DNA of 64,000 nt from Rugosimonospora acidiphila (GCF_039543385.1 NZ_BAABJQ010000020.1:1-64000); one strand, 5' to 3'; numbered from the stretch's first letter, positions 41,936 to 49,515 are shown. Notes: a model not told the origin generated them from the sequence alone. Numbers and translations: made by a program.

Positions 41936-43348
41936 ATGGCCGCCGAGCTGACCGACCGGCCGCGGATCGATGCCGCGCTGGGCCTCGAACTGGTGACGGC
42001 CCGCACTCTCGCCCGGTCCAACGCGACGGTCACCGTGCTCATCCCCGCGCACAACGAGAGCGAGACGATCGCCGACGTCGTCAAGGAGTCCCGGCGTGGC
42101 CTGGAGCTGCTGGGGGTCGACGAGGACATCGTGGTCAGCGCGAGCGGCTGCACCGATGACACCGCCGCCATCGCGCGCACGGCTGGCGCCCGGGTCATCG
42201 AGTCCCCGAAGGGCAAGGGCGCGGCCATCATCGCCGGGCTTGCCGGGGCGCGGGGCGACATCGTGTGCCTCATCGACGGCGACGTGCGGTACTTCGGGGA
42301 TCCACCGCTGGTGCCGCTGCTGGTCGAGCCGATCCTGGCCGGCATCGCCGACGCCTGCGTCACCGACCTGTACTGGCGACCGGTGTACCCGCAGCTGTGG
42401 CTGATGGGCTTCTTCGCTCCGCTGGCCGGGGCGTTGTACCCCGACCTGCTGGCGCGGTCCGGGTCGACGCCGTGGTCGGGGCAGCGCGCCGCGCGTCGCG
42501 AACTCTGGCCGCAAACGCTGCCGGACGGGTTCACCTCCGATCTCGAGATCCTGCTGCACTGGAACGAGAACGCGGTCCGGTTGCGTCCCGTGCTCGCCGA
42601 CGACTGGGTCAACCCGCAGCGACCCAAGCCGGACCTGATGGCCGAGGAGCTGTCGCTGGTCACGCGTTGGGCGCTGCGCGACGGGCGCCTGGCGCCAACC
42701 CTGGTTCCCGCGGTGCGGAGCTGGTTCGAGGCCGCGCACGCGATGATGGCCCGGTACCGGCCGGGCGAGCACGACCCGCAGGAGTTCGAACGCCAACTCC
42801 TGCGGGACTCGCGGGCCGCGCTGCACCAGGCTCTGGCCGGCCGCCGCTCAGGTCGCCTGGGGGCGCCGCCGGTACATCGGGCCCTCGATGAACAGGATGA
42901 GCAGCAGGACCGCCTTGGCGAGCCCCGAGGCGAGCAGCGGCGGGCTCACCCGCAGCGCCGGGGTCAGGGCGAACAGGAGGAGGACCGCTCCCAGCCGCAG
43001 CCGTGGAATCCGGCCGGTCGCGATCCGGTCGAACAGGCAGCAGCCGATCAGGAACATCCCCGGCCCACCAACGATGGCCAGGGCCAGCCCCCACGACGTG
43101 GACCCCATCGGGTGATCGATCATCGACCGGTCGCCGGCCGCGATGGCCACCACGCCCCCGGCCATCAGCAGGTGCCAGTGGGAGGTGAAGGTGCCCGGGC
43201 CGACCTTCTCGGCGAAGCGGCCGGGCGGGGGCGCGGCCGGCCGGCGGACCTGCTGGAAATACAGCAGGAACAGCAGCACGGCGCTGGCGAACGAGGAGGC
43301 GAGGGGCTCATCGGGTCTCCGGAGGATCCGGGGCAGCTCAGCGGTTGA
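41936..43348 (+). CDS. GT2 glycosyltransferase (GpgS-like), reading through into foreign 3' sequence
   Basis: Glycosyltransferase family 2 domain in about the first 305 residues from the ATG at 41936. TVTVLIPAHNESETIADVV is the N-terminal strand, VSASGCTDDTAAIARTAGARVI the nucleotide-binding part, PKGKGAAIIAGLAGARGDIVCLIDGDVRYF gives the DxD metal motif, and GFTSDLEILLHW follows. This resembles glucosyl-3-phosphoglycerate synthase. Homologous sequence ends near 42850. The frame then continues for 500 bases through the antisense of an LtrA fragment as a Gln/Gly/Arg-rich tail without family character. The native stop seems lost. In-frame starts at TTG 41864 or GTG 41876 are alternatives. Confidence 0.7.
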   Translation: MAAELTDRPRIDAALGLELVTARTLARSNATVTVLIPAHNESETIADVVKESRRGLELLGVDEDIVVSASGCTDDTAAIARTAGARVIESPKGKGAAIIAGLAGARGDIVCLIDGDVRYFGDPPLVPLLVEPILAGIADACVTDLYWRPVYPQLWLMGFFAPLAGALYPDLLARSGSTPWSGQRAARRELWPQTLPDGFTSDLEILLHWNENAVRLRPVLADDWVNPQRPKPDLMAEELSLVTRWALRDGRLAPTLVPAVRSWFEAAHAMMARYRPGEHDPQEFERQLLRDSRAALHQALAGRRSGRLGAPPVHRALDEQDEQQDRLGEPRGEQRRAHPQRRGQGEQEEDRSQPQPWNPAGRDPVEQAAADQEHPRPTNDGQGQPPRRGPHRVIDHRPVAGRDGHHAPGHQQVPVGGEGARADLLGEAAGRGRGRPADLLEIQQEQQHGAGERGGEGLIGSPEDPGQLSG

Positions 43349-43408
43349 CACGCACGCCCTCCCACCGGGAAATCCTACGGCACGCGACCATCGGTCACCG
43401 GCAATCAC
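42848..43408 (-). pseudogene. LtrA (low temperature requirement A) C-terminal fragment
   Basis: The frame has four membrane spans and reads ASAVLLFLLYFQQVRRPAA, then GTFTSHWHLLMAGGVVAIAAGDRSMI, GPGMFLIGCCLFDRIATGRIPRLRLGAVLLLFALTPAL and AKAVLLLILFIEG. This matches the C-terminal third of LtrA; compare the intact 402-aa LtrA at 59920. The first 250 or so residues are missing and the sequence upstream of about 43310 is unrelated. Its 3' end abuts the glycosyltransferase, opposite strand. Likely a decayed gene. Confidence 0.7.
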
Positions 43409-43576
43409 GAGCCGATGCGCGTTGCCCTAATCCGAGGCGTCCCCACCGTTCCCGGCGCCATCGCGGCGCCGACAAACCGCTTGCCACCAGATCGGAATCC
43501 GGTACGTTACTCACCTGTGCGCCGGCCCGACCCGACGCGCTCGTCCACCCCCGACTCACCTCTCGGAGAACAGCCC

Positions 43577-44308
43577 GTGGCCAAGCTGAACCAGATCATC
43601 GCCGTGTCGAAGGGCGTCAAGAGCGAGACTCTGCGTTCCTTGACCGCGGCGCACCGCGACGTGCAGAAGCAGCCCCTCCTGTCGGGCATCTCCCGCACCT
43701 ACCAACCGAAGGACGACGAGGGTGAGCGGCTGCCGGCCGAGTCGACCCGGGTGCAGCTGACCGCGCAGGGCGTCATCCGGGACGTGAAGGCCAGCCTGAC
43801 CCGCCTCTTCGACGTGGTCGCCAGCCAGGACTACGCGAACCGCGACGCCACCGCCGACATCGTGGTCGACGGCCAAGCGCTGCTGACCGGCGTGCCGGTG
43901 ACCTACCTGCTGTTCCTGGAGAAGCAGCTGACGGACCTGCACACGTTCGTGGAAAAGCTGCCGACCCTCGATCCGTCGGAGAGCTGGACGTTCAACGAGG
44001 CGGCCGGCTACTACGCGACCGACCCGGTGCAGACGACCCGGACGAAGAAGGTGCCCCGCAACCACGTTCTCGCCGAGGCGACGGAGAAGCACCCAGCGCA
44101 GGTGCAGGTGTACCAGGAGGACGTCATCGTCGGCACCTGGGCGACCATCAAGTTCTCCGGCGCCCTGCCGGCGACCACGGTCCGGGACCTGCTGGAGCGG
44201 GTGACGAAGCTGCGCGAGGCGGTCAAGTTCGCCCGCGAGGCCGCGAACAGCATCGAGGTCACGGACCGCCACGTCGGCGACCCGATCCTGACCTACCTGT
44301 TCGGGTAA
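43577..44308 (+). CDS. Conserved uncharacterised protein preceding the permuted tRNA-like RNAs
   Basis: 243 aa from the GTG at 43577 with GGAG; the frame open from 43415 has a longer, unlikely leader. Soluble, no signal. It starts MAKLNQIIAVSKGVKSETLRSLTAAHRDVQKQPLLSGISRTYQPKDDEGERLP. It continues with a strand-helix core (VIRDVKASLTRLFDVVASQDYANRDATADIVVDG ... VTYLLFLEKQLTDLHTFVEKLPTLD). A basic TRTKKVPRNHVLAEATEKHPAQVQVYQEDVIVGTWATIKFSG segment and a C-terminal helix (LLERVTKLREAVKFAREAANSIEV) complete it. I associate it tentatively with a DUF family (DUF7873). Only about 12 bases separate its stop from the first RNA hairpin, so it and the tRNA-like RNAs appear to form one transcript. A role in their processing, binding or use is inferred. 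Confidence 0.85.
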   Translation: MAKLNQIIAVSKGVKSETLRSLTAAHRDVQKQPLLSGISRTYQPKDDEGERLPAESTRVQLTAQGVIRDVKASLTRLFDVVASQDYANRDATADIVVDGQALLTGVPVTYLLFLEKQLTDLHTFVEKLPTLDPSESWTFNEAAGYYATDPVQTTRTKKVPRNHVLAEATEKHPAQVQVYQEDVIVGTWATIKFSGALPATTVRDLLERVTKLREAVKFAREAANSIEVTDRHVGDPILTYLFG

Positions 44309-44319
44309 GCTCACAGACT

Positions 44320-44354
44320 CCCCCGTCTGGAGCACGGGGGTGCCCGCGAGGGCA
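44320..44354 (+). other. Two consecutive hairpins 5' of permuted RNA A
   Basis: Hairpin 1: CCCCCGT (44320-44326) pairs with ACGGGGG (44334-44340), 7-base loop. Hairpin 2: TGCCC (44341-44345) pairs with GGGCA (44350-44354), loop GCGA, a GNRA tetraloop. They directly follow the stop at 44308 and stack next to the outer helix of RNA A. Confidence 0.7.
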
Positions 44355-44505
44355 GAAGCTGAGGGTGAATCTGAGCCTGACGCACGACCCGGCCCCAGTG
44401 GAGGTTCGACCCCTCCCCCGCGCACCACAGGCGCGGGTGGCCCAATCGGAAGAGGCAGCCGGGCGGCACCTGAATTTCAGACTCTTGCTCCAGCCTCAGC
44501 ATTCT
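44354..44505 (+). tRNA. Candidate circularly permuted tRNA-like RNA A (3' half before 5' half)
   Basis: The 3' half comes first. Anticodon-side strand CCCGGC is at 44388-44393. The T arm is GGAGG-TTCGACC-CCTCC (44400-44416). Acceptor strand CCCGCGC (44417-44423), discriminator A and encoded CCA (44425-44427) follow. After only CAG comes the 5' half: acceptor GCGCGGG (44431-44437, 7 of 7 pairs with the upstream strand), TG, D arm GCC...GGC (44440-44456) and anticodon-side strand GCCGGG (44458-44463, 6 of 6 pairs). Flanks also pair: 44358-44364 with 44494-44500, 44354-44357 with 44502-44505 across one bulged A, and 44370-44374 with 44477-44481. No 7-base anticodon loop is visible; the stem continues as a helix with bulged A44387. 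So it is either a precursor needing joining or a tRNA mimic. Confidence 0.68.
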
Positions 44506-44664
44506 CCACCGATCGCCAGATCGACCGGACGTGGACGACGACAGTCGAGGTGCTGGTTCAAATCCAGCCTGGGGCTCTCCCTGCCCCGGTGGTTCAACGG
44601 CAGAACGCGACGTCATCAGACTGATCCACGGACTTAAACGCCACTGGCGAGCGCAATTGGGTGG
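44506..44664 (+). tRNA. Candidate circularly permuted tRNA-like RNA B (3' half before 5' half)
   Basis: Second copy of the same layout. 3' half: anticodon-side strand GTCG (44544-44547), 4-base variable loop, T arm GCTGG-TTCAAAT-CCAGC (44552-44568), acceptor CTGGGGC (44569-44575), discriminator T, no CCA. After six bases comes the 5' half: acceptor GCCCCGG (44583-44589, pairs 7 of 7 with one G-T), TG, D arm GTTC-AACGGCA-GAAC (44592-44606), and anticodon-side CGAC (44608-44611). The stem extends with GTC/GAC around bulged A43. Flanking helices: 44530-44535 with 44625-44630, 44513-44519 with 44644-44650 (7 perfect pairs), 44506-44510 with 44660-44664. The D arm and T73 resemble tRNA-Gly, but no anticodon can be read. 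Confidence 0.66.
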
Positions 44665-44670
44665 TAACCG

Positions 44671-44703
44671 GACCCCCGGCGGATGGGTATGCCGCCGGGG
44701 GTC
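44671..44703. terminator. Terminator after the permuted RNAs, facing the MFS gene
   Basis: A perfect 12-base stem (44671-44682 with 44692-44703), 9-base loop. It closes the plus-strand unit and also lies 30 bases beyond the inferred native stop of the minus-strand MFS gene. Confidence 0.8.
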
Positions 44704-44732
44704 GCCCATTCCCGGGTACGCGACGGCCGCCC

Positions 44733-46002
44733 TCAGCCGCCGGCCGTCGCGCCAGCCTCGACGGGGCGGACCCGGCGGCGGCGCGACCACAGCAACGCCG
44801 CGGCCACGGCGATGACCGCTGGTGCCGGGACGAAGCCGATCGCCCCCGCCGATCGCCTGGCACACGGCGCCGTCGACGGCGGAGCCCGCTGCGCTGCCGG
44901 CGGCGAACGCGGTCGCCACCCAGGCGAACGACTCGGCCGCCGTGCCCGGGAGGGCCACCCGGTCGGCCGTGATGAACACGGCGGTGAGCGTGGGCGGCAG
45001 CATCAGCCCGCTGATCGCCAGCGCGCCCGCCATCACCGGCAACGGCGCGGCCAGCAGCGGCGGCAGGTAGCCGGCGGCCAGCACCGCCACCACGCCGGGC
45101 AGGGCCCGGCGGGGATTCCGGAACGGGTACCGGGCGGCGAACAGCCCGCCGGTCAGCGCCCCGGCCGCGTGGGCGGCGAGCAGCCAGGCCGCCCAGGAGC
45201 GGGACCCGTGCGCGTCGGCGTACCCGGCGACCGCGACCGACGTGGCGCCGACCGCCGCGCCCACCAATACGGTGGCGGCCAGCAACAGCCGTAGGTCCGG
45301 TGAGCGCAGGGCGCCGGCCCAGTGCCGGCGGGCCGGGCTGCCGCGCCAGCGCCGCACCGCCGGCGCGGTGACGAACAGCAGGGTACCGGCGAGCTGACTC
45401 GCGGCGGTCGCCACCAGGCCGCCCCGGGCGCCGCCGGCGGCGTACCCGGCCAGCGCCACCAGCGGCCCGACGATGAAGATGAGCTCCTGGAGCGCGACGT
45501 CCAGGGTGTACGCGGCGTGCAGCAGCGGTTCGGCGATCAGGTCCCGCCACAGCACGCGCAGGCACGACTCGAACGGCGGCGCGCCGATCCCGGCCATGGC
45601 TACCGCGACGACGGCGACGGCCGGCGTGGGGTACAGCACGACGAGGGCGAACCCGACCGTCGAGAGGGCCGCCCCGCCCCACAGCACCGGCGGCTGGCGC
45701 CACCGGTCGGCGATTCGGGCGAGCATCGGCTGCCCGACGGCGGTACCCGCGGTGTACGCGGCGACGAGCACGCCGGCCATGGCGATGCTCATGGTGTCGC
45801 GCGCGAACAGCAGCAGCGACAACGGCGCCGAGGCGAGCGGCAGCCGCCCCAGTTGGCTGGCCGCGAGCACCCGGACGGTCTGCGGTGCGCGCAGCACGGC
45901 GGTCACGCCGCCCGCACCGCTCACACTGTCGGTGGCGCTCACGCTGTCGCCGCCCGCGCCGCTCACGCTGTCGGCGCCGCTCACGCTGTCGGCGGCGCTC
46001 AC
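44733..46002 (-). pseudogene. MFS transporter with an apparent 1-base frameshift near its end
   Basis: A 12-span major facilitator: FARDTMSIAMAGVLVAAYTAGTAVGQPMLARIADRWRQPP and later spans to SAAGSAVDGAVCQAIGG. The frame then derails, continuing as Arg/Pro-rich residues through the tRNA-like region to 44311. Deleting one C from the run at 44843-44847 restores AIGFVPAPAVIAVAAALLWS and a short basic tail with stop at 44733-44735, exactly the missing last span. Length 44733-46002 is one base more than a multiple of three. So either a genuine inactivating indel or a sequencing error. The GTG at 46002 overlaps the stop of a 29-codon ORF (GTGA), suggesting coupling; GTG 45906 is an alternative start. 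Confidence 0.8.
45918..45995. repeat. 18-base tandem repeat in the MFS 5' region
   Basis: About four copies of CGCTCACGCTGTCGGCGC (45918, 45936 with a 6-base insertion, 45960, 45978), encoding DSVSGA-type repeats at the N-terminus on the minus strand if the GTG at 46002 is used. Confidence 0.85.
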
Positions 46003-46088
46003 CACGCGATCCGCGCGGTGACGGCCGACCCTGGCCGGAGTGGAAGCGGCGGATTGTTGGGTAGGGCAGAGACAAACACGGTGGGCAT
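45999..46088 (-). CDS. 29-aa leader-like ORF coupled to the MFS gene
   Basis: ATG at 46088 with GGAG nine bases upstream; the peptide starts MPTVFVSALPNNPPLPLRPG and ends AVTARIAW. Its TGA overlaps the GTG at 46002. It could be a translational leader, or simply the preserved start region of an ancestral gene. No homologue recognised. Confidence 0.4.
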   Translation of the reverse strand: MPTVFVSALPNNPPLPLRPGSAVTARIAW

Positions 46089-46145
46089 GGCGAAGCGCTC
46101 CGGAGGGGGAAAGAGGGGACCTGTGACGGCGTCGGTGGTGGACGG

Positions 46146-46247
46146 TCAGGGAGCGAGGTCGCCGCGTTCGTGATCGTTGCCGTACAGCGGCAGGTCCGGA
46201 GCGAACCACTGGGCGTAGGCAGCGGCCACGGCCTCCAGCGGAATCAC
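46146..46247 (-). CDS. 33-aa ORF upstream of the MFS unit
   Basis: GTG at 46247 and TGA at 46146-46148. The peptide VIPLEAVAAAYAQWFAPDLP, then LYGNDHERGDLAP, has non-repetitive, protein-like composition and GC-rich third positions, but there is no strong RBS. It might be a real small protein or the tail of a lost gene. From 46248 to the glycosyltransferase at 46559 (about 310 bases) nothing else was seen beyond an AT-richer promoter-like stretch near 46400-46430. Confidence 0.35.
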   Translation of the reverse strand: MIPLEAVAAAYAQWFAPDLPLYGNDHERGDLAP

Positions 46248-46558
46248 GCCGCCAGCCTACCGCCCGCCCGCCTCACCGGGCCGGATGCCTCACCTCGCCG
46301 GATGCCTCGCCCGGCCGGATGCGCGGCGGTCGCGCGGCTCGCGTGGGGTCACGCCGATCGTCGCGCCGGCGTCGTGAGCCAACGCGATCGGGTCACGACC
46401 AACTGCGATGGAACCCTCGGTTAACAAGATCATCCCGCCGTTCCCCGGGAACGACGGGGCGGTTAGGGTAGCGCGCGGCCGATTGGGCCGCCGCCGGGTG
46501 CGGCCCGCGCAACGCCGGCCGGACTCGGCTTGCTGTCGGGAAGAATGAGGTAACACGC

Positions 46559-47848
46559 ATGGCGAAAGTGGTTATCGCCTCGACCCCTGCCCAGGGACAC
46601 GTCGCTCCGCTGCTGACGGTCGCGACCGACCTCGTACGGCGCGGGCACGAGGTGGTGGTCCACACCGGTTCCCGTTTCGGGCAGCGCGCACAGGAGACCG
46701 GGGCTCGGTTCGTACCGCTGCGGGGACTCGCCGACTTCGACGAGCGCACCTTCCCCGGTTCGCTGCCGGGACGCGAGGAAGTCCCGGAGGGCCCGGAGCG
46801 CATCGGTTTCGACCTCGTACACGGCGTCATCAATCCGATGGCCGACCAGTACGAGGGGCTGCGCGCGCTGCTCGCCGACTTCCCCGCCTCGGTGGTGCTC
46901 GTCGACATCATGTTCCTGGGCATCCTGCCGATCTCCGGGCTGCCTCGCGAGGAGCGGCCCACCACCGCCACCGTGGGCATCCTGCCGCCCGTCTTCGACA
47001 GCGTGGACACCGCGCCGTTCGGCACCGGAATCCCACCGCTGCCGGGCGAGGCGGGGCGGGCCCGCAACCGCGCGATGTACGAGCAGATGCGGCAGCTGAC
47101 CGCTCCGCTGCAGGAGTACGCCGCCAAGGGTCTGGCCGACCTGGGCGTGCAGCTGGACGACAGCCTGTTCAACTTCATCGCCCACGCGCAGGACCACTAC
47201 CTGCAGCTGACCGTACCGTCGTTCGAGTACCCGCGTGGCGACTGGCCCGAGGGTTTCCGGTTCGTCGGCGCGCTGCCGCCCGACCCGGGCGGCGACTTCG
47301 AACTGCCCGACTGGTGGGGCGAGCTGACCGCCGGCCGGCCGGTCGTGACCGTCACCCAGGGGACGCTGGAGAACAACGACCTGTCCGCGCTGGTCGAGCC
47401 GACCCTGCGCGCGCTCGCGGAACTGGACGTGACCGTGGTCGCGGCCACCGCGCGCCCGGACGGACCCGATGCGGTGCGCGCGTCGCTCGGGACGGTACCG
47501 GCCAACGCCCGCCTGGCCGGGTTCGTGCCGTTCGACCGGCTGCTGCCGCTGTCCGACGTGCTGATCACCAACGGCGGCTACGGCGGCGTGCACGCCGCCC
47601 TGCACCACGGCGTACCGCTGGTGGTGGCGGGCGAGAGCCAGGACAAGCCCGAGGTGGCGGCGCGGGTCGAGTGGAGCGGTGCCGGCGTGAGCCTGCACAG
47701 CGGCCGGCCCGGGGAGGCGGCCATCCGCGCGGCGGTGACGTCGTTGCTCGCCGAGCCGACCTTCCGCACCCGGGCGCGCGAGCTGCGTGCGGAGTTCGCC
47801 GGGTACGACCCGCTGGAGACCATCGCTCAGGTGGTGGAGACGGCCTAG
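46559..47848 (+). CDS. GT1-family (MGT-type) UDP-glycosyltransferase
   Basis: 429 aa. The N-terminal acceptor domain begins MAKVVIASTPAQGHVAPLLTVATDLVRRGHEVVVHTG; H14 is in the position of the catalytic base. The C-terminal donor domain has VTVTQGTLENND and the nucleotide-sugar motif ITNGGYGGVHAALHHGVPLVVAGESQDKPEVAARVEWSGAGVSL, a variant of the macrolide-glycosyltransferase signature. GAGGT precedes the ATG. It would transfer a sugar to a small hydrophobic acceptor such as a natural product or xenobiotic. The neighbouring flavin monooxygenase (convergent) suggests antibiotic inactivation or tailoring, but no biosynthetic core gene is nearby. Confidence 0.92.
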   Translation: MAKVVIASTPAQGHVAPLLTVATDLVRRGHEVVVHTGSRFGQRAQETGARFVPLRGLADFDERTFPGSLPGREEVPEGPERIGFDLVHGVINPMADQYEGLRALLADFPASVVLVDIMFLGILPISGLPREERPTTATVGILPPVFDSVDTAPFGTGIPPLPGEAGRARNRAMYEQMRQLTAPLQEYAAKGLADLGVQLDDSLFNFIAHAQDHYLQLTVPSFEYPRGDWPEGFRFVGALPPDPGGDFELPDWWGELTAGRPVVTVTQGTLENNDLSALVEPTLRALAELDVTVVAATARPDGPDAVRASLGTVPANARLAGFVPFDRLLPLSDVLITNGGYGGVHAALHHGVPLVVAGESQDKPEVAARVEWSGAGVSLHSGRPGEAAIRAAVTSLLAEPTFRTRARELRAEFAGYDPLETIAQVVETA

Positions 47849-47882
47849 CACACCCCCGCCTAGCACACCCCCGCCTAGCGCA

Positions 47883-47920
47883 CCGGTGCCGGCGACCGTC
47901 GTCTCGGTCGCCGGCACCGG
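47883..47920. terminator. Bidirectional terminator hairpin
   Basis: A perfect 16-base stem (47883-47898 with 47905-47920), 6-base loop, between the convergent glycosyltransferase and monooxygenase. It is preceded by 2.7 copies of a 15-base repeat (CCTAGCACACCCCCG) starting at the glycosyltransferase stop. Confidence 0.85.
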
Positions 47921-47940
47921 AATCCGGCACCGCCGAGGGC

Positions 47941-49515
47941 TCACCCCACGGGCTCGCGGTCACGGGTCGGTGCGCCGAACCACCGTCCCATCGCCGTCCG
48001 CAGCGTCCCCAGCTCCTCGGGGTCCGGATCGGGCGACGCCGACGCCCACGCCACATAGCAGTCGGGCCGCAGCAGCAGGGCGGTCGCCGGCACCAGTCCG
48101 GTCCCCGGGCGGGCCCTGACCACTTCTACCCGCTCCCGCCATCCGGCCGCCGTGGCCGCCGGCGATCCGCCATCGGTCAGATCCACCAGCAGCGGCCGCG
48201 CGCCGGTGGTCAGCTCCCCCAGCCGCACCGCCCCGCTCGAGGTGCGCAGCGCCAGATCCGGGGCGAACAGTCCGACCAGCGGGTGCGCGCCGGGCGCCGC
48301 GAGGTCGTACCGGACGTCCGTGCCGGCGATCAGGCCCGCGATGCGCGCGGCATTGGCCGGGTCCCGCAGCAGCTCCGCGAACAGTTCGCGCAGAGCGGTG
48401 ACCTCGCTGCCGGGGGCGATCAGCGCGGACTGCGCCTGGGTCTGCATGACGACCCGCCGGGCCACCGGCACGCGCTCGGCCGCGTAGCTGTCCAGCAGGC
48501 CGGGCGGTGCCCAGCCGTGAATCTCGGCGGCCAGTTTCCAGCCGAGATTGATGGCGTCCTGCAGGCCGAGGTTGAGCCCGGGCCCGCCCATCGCCGAATG
48601 CACGTGGGCGGCGTCGCCGACCAGCAGCACCCGGCCGTCCCGGACCCGTTCGGCCAACCGGGTGTTGCCGCCGACCAGCCGGCGCAGCAGGTGCGGCCCG
48701 TCGCCGGTGGGCGCCTCGAGCGGCACGTCGACGCCGAGTACCCGGCGGATGCTGGCCCGCAGCTCGTCGAGGGTCATCGGCGTCTCGTCGCCGTCGGGTA
48801 CGTCGAACTCGGTGGTGTTCACCAGCGGCGGCCGGCCCGGAAACTGCGCGAAGACGAACAGCCCGCGCTCGTTGCGGTGATGCATCCGGGCCGGGATGGT
48901 GCCGTACCCGGGCACGGTCAGCGCGCCGGTATCGGGGTCCACCCACTCGGCCGGCGGGTACGCGTGCGCGGCGCGGGAGACCCGCCGGTCCGTGGTGATT
49001 CCCGGAAAATCGATGCCGGACAGCTTGCGGGTGGCGCTGTGCCCGCCGTCCGCGCCGACGAGGTAGCGCGCCTGGAGCCGGTACTCCCCGTCCGGGCCCG
49101 CGACGGTGACGGCGACGGCGTCGTCGCCCCGCGACAGCGCGACGAGTTCGTGCCCCCACCGGAGCTCGACCCCGAGTTCGACGGCGCGCTCGGCCAGAAC
49201 CCGGGTGAGGCGGGGCTGCGGCACCGGCAGCACCCGGATCGGGTTGTCCTCCAGCATGGTCAGGTCGAGGGGCAGCGCACCGAACATGTAGCCCGGCACC
49301 GGCTGGGGGGGTCCGGGGCTGCCGGCGAGCCGTTCGTACAGGCCCCGCCGGTCGAGCATCTCGACCACCTGGCCGACCAGTCCGTTGGCCTTGGGCTCGG
49401 CGCTCGGCTCGGCGAGGCGCTCCAGCACGATCGGCCGCACCCCGGCCAGGCTCAGTTCAAAGGCGAGCATGAGCCCGTTCGGGCCCCCGCCCGCGATGAC
49501 GACATCGGCGATCAC
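47941..49515 (-). CDS. FAD-dependent aromatic hydroxylase (RdmE/rifampicin monooxygenase-like)
   Basis: 524 aa. The PF01494-type fold starts with VVIAGGGPNGLMLAFELSLAGVRPIVLERL (dinucleotide motif). The DG motif appears as YLVGADGGHSATRK and the GD motif as VLLVGDAAHVHSAMGGPGLNLGLQDAINLGWKLA. The C-terminal thioredoxin-like domain (about 400-524) ends LLLRPDCYVAWA. Such enzymes hydroxylate aromatic polyketides or inactivate rifamycins using NAD(P)H and O2. Encoded 94 bases downstream of a TetR gene on the same strand and probably controlled by it. Substrate cannot be told from sequence. Confidence 0.92.
   Translation of the reverse strand: MIADVVIAGGGPNGLMLAFELSLAGVRPIVLERLAEPSAEPKANGLVGQVVEMLDRRGLYERLAGSPGPPQPVPGYMFGALPLDLTMLEDNPIRVLPVPQPRLTRVLAERAVELGVELRWGHELVALSRGDDAVAVTVAGPDGEYRLQARYLVGADGGHSATRKLSGIDFPGITTDRRVSRAAHAYPPAEWVDPDTGALTVPGYGTIPARMHHRNERGLFVFAQFPGRPPLVNTTEFDVPDGDETPMTLDELRASIRRVLGVDVPLEAPTGDGPHLLRRLVGGNTRLAERVRDGRVLLVGDAAHVHSAMGGPGLNLGLQDAINLGWKLAAEIHGWAPPGLLDSYAAERVPVARRVVMQTQAQSALIAPGSEVTALRELFAELLRDPANAARIAGLIAGTDVRYDLAAPGAHPLVGLFAPDLALRTSSGAVRLGELTTGARPLLVDLTDGGSPAATAAGWRERVEVVRARPGTGLVPATALLLRPDCYVAWASASPDPDPEELGTLRTAMGRWFGAPTRDREPVG

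Noticed and set aside
44320..44505. Permuted group I intron around RNA A
   Set aside because: GGCACCT (44465-44471) can pair with GGGTGCC (44338-44344) with a terminal U-G like a P1 helix, but the flanks are too short for a group I core and no P3/P7 elements were found.
44431..44576. One ordinary tRNA with a long insert (5' half A joined to 3' half B)
   Set aside because: Acceptor strands GCGCGGG and CTGGGGC do not pair, and anticodon-side strands do not pair; the permuted pairing fits far better.
44354..44664. Two-piece (permuted) tmRNA
   Set aside because: Complete D arms are present, there are two tandem units, and no tag-peptide reading frame or pseudoknots are visible.
44311..44732. 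C-terminal extension of the MFS protein over the tRNA-like region
   Set aside because: Sequence such as AGFEPAPRL and CAGEGSNLHWG is the typical false translation of tRNA antisense; a one-base correction gives a natural end at 44733.
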